From: DATJBC01 sp035515515
GTDB taxonomy: Bacteria > Actinomycetota > Acidimicrobiia > Acidimicrobiales > UBA8190
NCBI GenBank assembly: GCA_035515515.1
Contig: DATJBC010000039.1
Location: 1-10,850, forward strand
Reading direction: 5' to 3'
DNA length: 10,850 nucleotides
Both the position numbers and the translations under genes were made by a program. Each line of letters opens with the position of its first letter. Position 1 is the stretch's first letter. This document shows positions 5,856 through 10,850 of the stretch, in pieces. The notes below the pieces were generated by a model. It worked only from the letters and a program-made list of their open reading frames with translations, did no database searches and was not told where the DNA came from.

Positions 5856-6218
5856 CGGTGCCAAGGACCTGACGGGAGGCCGCTCGGTGCCGTGCGCCAC
5901 CGGGCGGGCGTGAGGCCAGCCCGGGTTGTTCGCGCGCAGCCTTGGCAGTCGGGCGGCCCCGGTTGCACACCCCGCGTCGACGGCTGACGACCGGGCACTG
6001 GGGATCAAGTCGAGAGGGTCGTCGGAAACCGGCCGACGGCCCCGAGAACGACCTCGTCCCTTTCACGGGCTCGTTCGACGAAGCCCGAACCTCCAACGGC
6101 GCCGTCCACGGCATCGCCACCCTCGGAGTGCTGCGCCTGGGCTCGAGTCTCCCCCCGCACCTGGTGCGGTGGCCAGTCGGGCGTCGCCCACCCTGGTGCC
6201 CCGGGCAGCGGCGAGGCG
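5856..6218. other. Intergenic stretch between the surface-protein gene and corA
   Basis: About 360 bases carry no gene I can support. Open frames here encode Arg/Pro-rich sequences without motifs or good ribosome sites. Only a short hairpin (6155-6169) downstream of corA stands out. Confidence 0.5.
6155..6169 (-). terminator. Possible corA terminator hairpin
   Basis: CCGCAC (6155-6160) and GTGCGG (6164-6169) form a 6-bp stem with a 3-base loop about 50 bases after the corA stop. No T-run follows. Confidence 0.25.
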
Positions 6219-7232
6219 CTACAGCCAGCGCCGCCGCTTGAAGATCAGGTAGAGAGACGCGCAGACCACGCCCATGAGCCCGATGGCGAAGGGATACCCG
6301 AAGAACCACCGGAGCTCGGGCATGTTGCGGAAGTTCATCCCGTAGATGGTCCCGATGAGGGTGGGGGCGAAGAGGATCGCCGCCCAGGCGGAGATCTTCT
6401 TGACCTCTTCGTTCTGGGTCTTCATCTCTTCGTTCTGGGCCTGCGAAACCAGGGTGGCGTTGACGGTCAAGATGTCCTGGAGCATCGCCCTGAACCCGTC
6501 AACCCGCTCGACGACCGTCGTGGCATGGTCGGTGACGTCACGCAGGTACCGCTGGAGCTCCTCGTCGATCGAGTACTTCTCGAAGCCCGCCACCAGGGCG
6601 TCGAGGATGCCGGTCAGCGGGCGGGTGGCCCGTTGCAGCTCGACGACCTCCCGAGACAGCTCGTAGATGCGCCGGGAGACCCTCGCCTCGCCGCGGAACA
6701 CCTGGGTCTCGATCTCGTCGATGTCATTCTGCAGACCGGCGATCACCGGCGCGTAGCCGTCCACGACGGCATCGAGGATCGCGTACAGGACCGCCTCGGG
6801 CCCTCGCCTCAGCAGGTCGGCGTCGGCCTCCATCCGGCCTCGGACGTTGGCGAGGTCGGGTGTCGCGCTGTGGCGGACGGTGAGCACGAAGTTCGGCCCC
6901 ACGAATATGTGCAGCTCGCCGAAGTCGACCTCTTCGGGCGCGTCCAGGTACCTGGCTGGCCGCAGCACCACGAACAGCGTGTCGCCGTAGCGTTCCAGCT
7001 TGGGGCGCTGGTGGGCGACGATGGCGTCTTCGACGGCCAGTTCGTGCAGGGAGAACTGCTGGGCCAGCGACAGGAGATGGTCGCTCGGCGGCCGGTACAA
7101 GCCGATCCATGCCATCCCCTGGGGCTCGGCCTGGAGCTTCTCGAACGTCTCCGCCAGCGAGGTGGGCGAGTGCACTCGGCGCCCGCCGACGTAGATCGCG
7201 CAGTCCACCAGGCTCGCGCTCCCGGAGACCAT
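6219..7232 (-). CDS. corA: CorA-family magnesium/cobalt transport protein
   Basis: This encodes 337 residues from the ATG at 7232. A cytoplasmic alpha/beta N-terminal domain (VDCAIYVGGRRV, FSLHELAVEDAIVAHQRPKL, DTLFVVLRPARY, FVGPNFVLTVRH) leads to the long stalk helix (YLRDVTDHATTVVERVDGFR, then QNEEMKTQNEEVKKISAWAA). Two C-terminal helices flank the selectivity signature YGMNFRNMPEL near residue 300, and the protein ends in the basic KRRRW. The GMN motif defines CorA channels, which work as homopentamers in the plasma membrane and import Mg2+ (also Co2+ or Ni2+). The start is uncertain: ATG 7253 and TTG 7373 are in frame upstream, and a GTG at 7208 has a GGGAG about 9 bases before it. All choices leave the core intact. 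It stands alone, with the permease gene upstream on the same strand more than 250 bases away. Confidence 0.93.
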   Translation of the reverse strand: MVSGSASLVDCAIYVGGRRVHSPTSLAETFEKLQAEPQGMAWIGLYRPPSDHLLSLAQQFSLHELAVEDAIVAHQRPKLERYGDTLFVVLRPARYLDAPEEVDFGELHIFVGPNFVLTVRHSATPDLANVRGRMEADADLLRRGPEAVLYAILDAVVDGYAPVIAGLQNDIDEIETQVFRGEARVSRRIYELSREVVELQRATRPLTGILDALVAGFEKYSIDEELQRYLRDVTDHATTVVERVDGFRAMLQDILTVNATLVSQAQNEEMKTQNEEVKKISAWAAILFAPTLIGTIYGMNFRNMPELRWFFGYPFAIGLMGVVCASLYLIFKRRRWL

Positions 7233-7441
7233 GTGCGAGGGGCGGGGGTCCATGGACCGCTCGGGGGATTCGTCCCCGCCACGGTCGGGCAACCGGGACG
7301 CAAGCTGCCGAAGGCGCAGCCGGGTCGGGGGCCGAGAAGGAATGCCGCACCTCCGTTCGTCTGGACGGTGCAACCCTAACCGACGTCTTCTCGGCGCCAG
7401 CGAAGGGAAGAACCCGTTGACCGGCCGACACAGGTGGCCGT

Positions 7442-7462
7442 GGGGGTCCGCTCCGAACCCCC
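7442..7462 (-). terminator. Possible terminator after the FtsX-type permease gene
   Basis: GGGGGT (7442-7447) and ACCCCC (7457-7462) form a GC-rich hairpin about 30 bases after the permease stop, in the gap before corA. No T-run follows, which is common in high-GC actinobacteria. Confidence 0.35.
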
Positions 7463-7491
7463 CGGACGCGACGGTGCGTGCCCCGCGGCTC

Positions 7492-10053
7492 CTACTCCGT
7501 GTGGAGCAGGGTGGCCGTCGACGTGCGGGCCGCGCTCCGGCCGGGCAGTGCCGCCAGCACGTTGGCCACGATCAGGGCTCCCACGCCGACGAGGACCACC
7601 GCCGTCACCGGGACCGTGGGCCTCGGCACCGCGTAGATGAGGTCTGCGAACAGGGTCCACAGCCATCGCCCCAGGGCGATCCCGACGGGGATGCCGACCA
7701 CGACGCCGATCACCCCGATGACCGACGCCTGCCAGGCGATGGCGCCGGCCAGCTGGCGGGGGGTGAAGCCGAGGGTCTTCAACAGGGCCAGGTCGCGGCG
7801 GCGGCGGCGCACCGAGGTGGCCAGCGTGAGCACCAACGCCACCACGGCCCCCGCCACCAGTGCCCCGGCCAGGATGCCCGGCGTGGAGCCGATGGAGCGG
7901 TAGTTGACGATCTGTGCTGGATGCTGCACGTCGAGCACGGACACCGTGTTGCCCTCCCCCTGGCCGGCGGGTAGCGCGGCCAGGTCGCGGTCGGCGGCTC
8001 GCGTGATCGTCTCGAGGTTGGCGCGTCCCGCCGCCGCCGAGACACCGGGGCGCAGGCGGACGAACACGAGCTCCGGCCCGTCGTCGACGTTGTAGGCCGC
8101 ATCCACGAGCGACCGCGGCAGTGCGGACTCGTTGAGGAGCCCGCCCGTCCCCATCGACGTGTGGTCGGCGACGATGCTGGCGAAGCCCACCGCAGGCAAG
8201 GTGGCCGTTCCCACCACCACGAACGCGGTGGGCGGGAGGTAGTAGGGAGCCTCCTTGGCGGACCCGAACGTGACCATCACCGTGGAGCCGAGGTGCGTGT
8301 GCAGGGCCGCCATGGTGGCCGCCCCCAGAACGATCTGGTTGGAGGCCTCGACGCTGTGACCGCTCACGACCGGCGGCGAGATCGGAGGACGCCCTGTGCG
8401 CTGGAAGAGCATGGGCACGTTCTGCCCGTCGACCTCCACGTCGTTGTAGTCGTAGGGGGCCCAGGCGGCCACGTCCCGGTCGTGGTCGAGCAGGGCCGTG
8501 GCCTTCGGGGGGATGGTGTTGGTCGGGTTGAGGAGATAGCTCCAGTTCCACCCGTACAGCGAGGGGTGCGACACGAGTGTCTGCAGGCCGCTCCCGAAGG
8601 TGAGGGTGGCGACCACCAGCCCGATGGCGAGGGTCGACCCGAGCAGCGCCGAGCGCACCGGCACGGCCGTGCGGCCCCGCCCCGGCTCGAGCGCGAAGCG
8701 CATCCCCACCAGCGCCGGTGCCGGCACGTTTCCGGCCAGTGCTGCCAGGGCACGCGACGTCCTCGGGACGCCCTCCTGGCGCCGGGCCACACGGTGCGGC
8801 GCACGCCGGTAGGCGAGCGCCGCGGCCATCGACCCCAGCACGAGGACCAGCCCGAGCACGCCCAAGCCGAGCACGGTCCAGTCGAAGGCCACACCCACGC
8901 CGGGGTACACGGGGCGCACCGGCCCCAGGGGCGCGAGCGGGGAGAGCGCCACCGCCACCACCGCCGCGCCCAGCGCCCCCAGGGCGATGGCCCCGAGGAG
9001 CCCGACGAGGGTGTCGGCCATGATGGCGGCCGGCGGCGCCCCCAGGGCGCGCAGCGTCTCGTGGTCGGCCTCGGCGGCCTGCAGCTGGCGGCCCACCACC
9101 TGCAGGGCGATCAGGATGGCGGCCAGGGCGGCGATGCCGCCGAACACCCACAGGGCGATGGCGACGGGCTTCACCGACGTGTCGACCTTCTCGACGACAG
9201 GTGCTGTGGCGTGGAACTCGTACCCCGTGCCCGGTGTCAGCAGGCCCGGGAAGGCCGCCTCGACGGCGCTGGCGCCGGCCGCGCCGTGTCGGAGTTGGAG
9301 TCCGTAGGTCACGGCGTCCACGGCCCCGGGCTGATGGGCGAGGATCCAGTGGCCCAACGCCGGGGTGAAGACGACCCAGGTGGGGTAGTGGTCGATGTCG
9401 TCCTGGACGACCGCGTTGCTCGTCTGGATGATCCCCACCAGCTTGGCGTGGACCACCCGGACGGGCCGCACCGCGGCCGTTCCGAATCCAGGCGTCATCT
9501 CCTGGGCCTGCGAGAAGATCCCCCACGGGACGACCTGGCCGAGATGGAAGCCGAGGACCTGCGCCGCGGTCGCCGTCATCATCATCTCGCTCTGGCTCTT
9601 CGGGTTCGCCATCCGGCCCTGGGTGACGGTGGCCCGGTCCTGGGTGAAGAACAGGCCGAGACTGGCCAGGGGGAGGGCGTCCGCCAGCGTGGCGTTGTCG
9701 GCGACGGGCGAGCCGTCCCGGCGCAGGGGGGCGGCCACGATGGGGAGGATCGCCGCCAGGTGCCTGACGCCGGGGAGCTGCGCCACCTGCTGGAAGCCCC
9801 TGGGCGACACGTCGATGGTGCCGCCGCCGTTCTGTGCGCCTCCGAAGTCCGTGATCGTGAGATCCGACGGGTTGGTGCTGGCCAGATAGGTGCTGAATGA
9901 CGCCTGCGTGCGGCGCGCCGCCGCCAGGGAGCCCATGGCGAGGCCGCCCACCAGCGCGACCAGGAGCACGAGGGTGATCAGTCCCCCCCGCCGGCTGCGG
10001 AAGGTGGCCGCGGTCCGATACCACGCCACCCCCAGCGACGGTGCGATCCTCAC
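7492..10053 (-). CDS. FtsX-like ABC transporter permease
   Basis: This encodes 853 residues from the GTG at 10053; an in-frame TTG at 10164 would add 37 low-complexity residues. After a basic start (LGVAWYRTAATFRSRRGG), helix 1 (about 23-43) is followed by ARRTQASF and an extracytoplasmic MacB-like domain (about 45-290). Two FtsX domains of several helices each follow: the first around residues 295-415 (ALWVFGGIAALAAILIALQV; DHETLRALGAPPAAIMADT), the second at the C-terminus (about 725-845), with the hallmark coupling segment DLALLKTLGFTPRQL. A second extracytoplasmic domain lies between (about 500-715). Such permeases pair with an ATP-binding subunit and usually export or act as mechanotransmitters, not importers. 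No ATPase gene is adjacent in the window. The gene is intact, and its third positions are strongly GC-biased. Substrate unknown. Confidence 0.9.
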   Translation of the reverse strand: MRIAPSLGVAWYRTAATFRSRRGGLITLVLLVALVGGLAMGSLAAARRTQASFSTYLASTNPSDLTITDFGGAQNGGGTIDVSPRGFQQVAQLPGVRHLAAILPIVAAPLRRDGSPVADNATLADALPLASLGLFFTQDRATVTQGRMANPKSQSEMMMTATAAQVLGFHLGQVVPWGIFSQAQEMTPGFGTAAVRPVRVVHAKLVGIIQTSNAVVQDDIDHYPTWVVFTPALGHWILAHQPGAVDAVTYGLQLRHGAAGASAVEAAFPGLLTPGTGYEFHATAPVVEKVDTSVKPVAIALWVFGGIAALAAILIALQVVGRQLQAAEADHETLRALGAPPAAIMADTLVGLLGAIALGALGAAVVAVALSPLAPLGPVRPVYPGVGVAFDWTVLGLGVLGLVLVLGSMAAALAYRRAPHRVARRQEGVPRTSRALAALAGNVPAPALVGMRFALEPGRGRTAVPVRSALLGSTLAIGLVVATLTFGSGLQTLVSHPSLYGWNWSYLLNPTNTIPPKATALLDHDRDVAAWAPYDYNDVEVDGQNVPMLFQRTGRPPISPPVVSGHSVEASNQIVLGAATMAALHTHLGSTVMVTFGSAKEAPYYLPPTAFVVVGTATLPAVGFASIVADHTSMGTGGLLNESALPRSLVDAAYNVDDGPELVFVRLRPGVSAAAGRANLETITRAADRDLAALPAGQGEGNTVSVLDVQHPAQIVNYRSIGSTPGILAGALVAGAVVALVLTLATSVRRRRRDLALLKTLGFTPRQLAGAIAWQASVIGVIGVVVGIPVGIALGRWLWTLFADLIYAVPRPTVPVTAVVLVGVGALIVANVLAALPGRSAARTSTATLLHTE

Positions 10054-10302
10054 CGGTCTGCGCCCGCTCGGGGCGCGCCCCTGTCCACGTGTCGACCCCG
10101 CCCCCGCTGGTGCCCTGTCGTCCCTACCTGGTGACAGTGTGCCGGGGGCGACGGTGCCGACCAAGGTGGACAGCCCCTCGGCGGGCCGGGTGCTACCACC
10201 CCCTCACCCGCGCACCGCTACCGCCGGGCGAGCCCGGGGCCTAGCGTCTCACCCGGTCCGCCCGGGCGCCTCGCCCGGGCCCGGTGGCGGGGGAGGTCGC
10301 AG
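10054..10302. promoter_or_regulatory. Divergent promoter region between permease and ABM-like genes
   Basis: The two genes point away from each other, so promoters for both should lie here. A TAGCGT at 10242-10247 is a plausible -10 for the rightward gene, and the same hexamer precedes hicA. No clear -35 is visible. The region also contains the 9-bp hairpin at 10260-10280. Confidence 0.4.
10260..10280 (+). repeat. Perfect 9-bp hairpin upstream of the ABM-like gene
   Basis: GCCCGGGCG (10260-10268) and CGCCCGGGC (10272-10280) pair fully around a 3-base loop. It ends 11 bases before the ribosome site GGAGGT. If TAGCGT (10242-10247) is the -10, the hairpin would sit at the very 5' end of the mRNA, where it could stabilise the message. 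An operator is the alternative. Confidence 0.45.
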
Positions 10303-10590
10303 ATGTACGCACGGCTGGTCAGGTTCTCGTTCGCCCCGGGGGAGCACGACCGGGCCCAGGCGCTCGCCGACGACCTGGCGCCGGCCATCGCGGCCCAGCC
10401 GGGATGCCGGGCGGTGACCATCTTCGGCGACGCCGGCGACGGGCAGTGCGGCATCTACGTCCTGTGGGACTCCCAGGAGCAGGCCGACGCCGCCGCGGGG
10501 GTGATCCGGCCCCGGCTGGACCGCCACCTGGCCGGCAACGTGCAGGGGCCACCCGAGACGCGGCTCTTCCAGGTCCTCGCCACCGGGTAG
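10303..10590 (+). CDS. Small ABM/Dabb-like ferredoxin-fold protein
   Basis: This encodes 95 residues. The ATG at 10303 is fixed by GGAGGT ending 5 bases upstream. The layout is that of the dimeric alpha-beta barrel (antibiotic biosynthesis monooxygenase-like) fold: beta strand YARLVRFSF, helix RAQALADDLAPAIAAQP, strand GCRAVTIFGDAGDGQCGIYV, then the typical WDSQEQADAA helix and the C-terminal strand TRLFQVLA. The pattern 'YVLWDSQEQADAA' is characteristic of ABM-like stress or haem-related proteins. Members range from cofactor-free oxygenases to haem-degrading and purely structural proteins, and no residue here decides. The His/Asn positions of IsdG-type haem oxygenases are not evident. It is transcribed divergently from the permease gene, with no co-operonic gene in the window. 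Confidence 0.75.
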   Translation: MYARLVRFSFAPGEHDRAQALADDLAPAIAAQPGCRAVTIFGDAGDGQCGIYVLWDSQEQADAAAGVIRPRLDRHLAGNVQGPPETRLFQVLATG

Positions 10591-10599
10591 GACGACGGC

Positions 10600-10622
10600 C
10601 GCCTCGCTGCGTGCCCGAGGCG
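10600..10622 (+). terminator. Possible terminator of the ABM-like gene
   Basis: CGCCTCG (10600-10606) and CGAGGCG (10616-10622) form a 7-bp stem with a 9-base loop starting 10 bases after the stop codon. No T-run follows. Confidence 0.4.
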
Positions 10623-10792
10623 CTCCGCACCGCGGTCGGGAGCCGGCGGATCGGCCGGGAGGGCCGGGTGGCATCGCCCCTGGTCATGGTGTAGCGTCGT
10701 CCGCCGGGCCGAGCCGGCCCCGTTGATGTTTCGACGTCTCCGAGCGCCTGTCGGGCCCGCCCGCCAGGGACCCCGGGGCAGATCCTGTTGAG

Positions 10793-10821
10793 CGCTCCGC
10801 TCGGGTCCTCCGGGCGGAGCG
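10793..10821. repeat. Hairpin near the right end
   Basis: CGCTCCGC (10793-10800) and GCGGAGCG (10814-10821) form 8 perfect pairs. A T-G wobble and three further pairs can extend the stem inward to a 5-base loop. It could be a terminator for a gene entering from the right, or a leader structure. The neighbouring gene is outside the window. Bases 10623-10792 show nothing else I can support. Confidence 0.4.
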
Positions 10822-10850
10822 TTGGCATGCAACCGGGCGCCGCATGCGGC

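Noticed and set aside
5830..6309. Minus-strand frame between corA and the surface-protein gene
   Set aside because: It is Arg/Pro-rich, overlaps the corA 3' end out of frame, and has no domain or start signal.
8161..9900. A 579-codon plus-strand frame antisense to the permease gene
   Set aside because: It is His/Gly/Arg-rich with no recognisable domain and arises from the GC-biased codons on the opposite strand.
7376..10024. An 882-codon minus-strand frame overlapping the permease gene
   Set aside because: Its product is Arg/Gly/Pro/Ala-rich with no hydrophobic helices or motifs; it is a high-GC shadow of the permease frame.

Overview
The window looks like a chromosomal segment of a high-GC actinobacterium. 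Most coding regions are very GC-rich, Shine-Dalgarno sites are AGGAG/GGAGGT-like, EF-Tu and S10 look actinobacterial, there is a Thr-rich surface protein ending in the class E sortase-type signal LAFTG, and there is a large FtsX-type permease of a kind common in Actinobacteria. A lineage near Acidimicrobiia is a guess from style only.

Layout. (1) 1-673: the end of the str operon, with the 3' end of tuf (EF-Tu) and an intact rpsJ (S10). The expected next gene, rplC, is absent and does not appear anywhere else in the window. (2) 674-about 4220: accessory DNA. It holds a tyrosine recombinase (+) that keeps all catalytic motifs but is broken by two clear, probably three, single-base deletions. 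Next is a membrane-anchored, Cys-rich beta-propeller-like protein of lower GC. Last is an antisense rolling-circle (HUH) replication initiator, also broken by two single-base indels. Together these look like the remains of an integrative plasmid or ICE-like element. (3) 4221-4979: a gene-poor stretch with two imperfect direct repeats, then an intact hicAB toxin-antitoxin pair with a 4-bp ATGA overlap. (4) 5199-5777 (-): a Thr-rich, sortase-anchored surface protein. Its leader holds a 59-nt two-stem structure whose 5' arm could alternatively pair with the ribosome binding site. (5) 6219-about 7232 (-): a CorA-type magnesium channel. (6) 7492-10053 (-): an FtsX-type ABC permease with no ATPase gene beside it. 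(7) 10303-10590 (+): a small ABM/Dabb-like ferredoxin-fold protein. The last 260 bases carry two hairpins and no gene I can support.

The housekeeping-like genes (tuf, rpsJ, hicAB, corA, permease) are open without interruption, while both mobile-element genes are frameshifted. This suggests decay, but most of the breaks fall in G or C runs, so residual assembly error must be excluded. The most novel candidates are the structured leader of the surface-protein gene (5797-5855), the perfect 10-bp inverted repeat at the start of the rep gene (4154-4179), and the replacement of the rest of the S10 operon by mobile-element remains directly after rpsJ.
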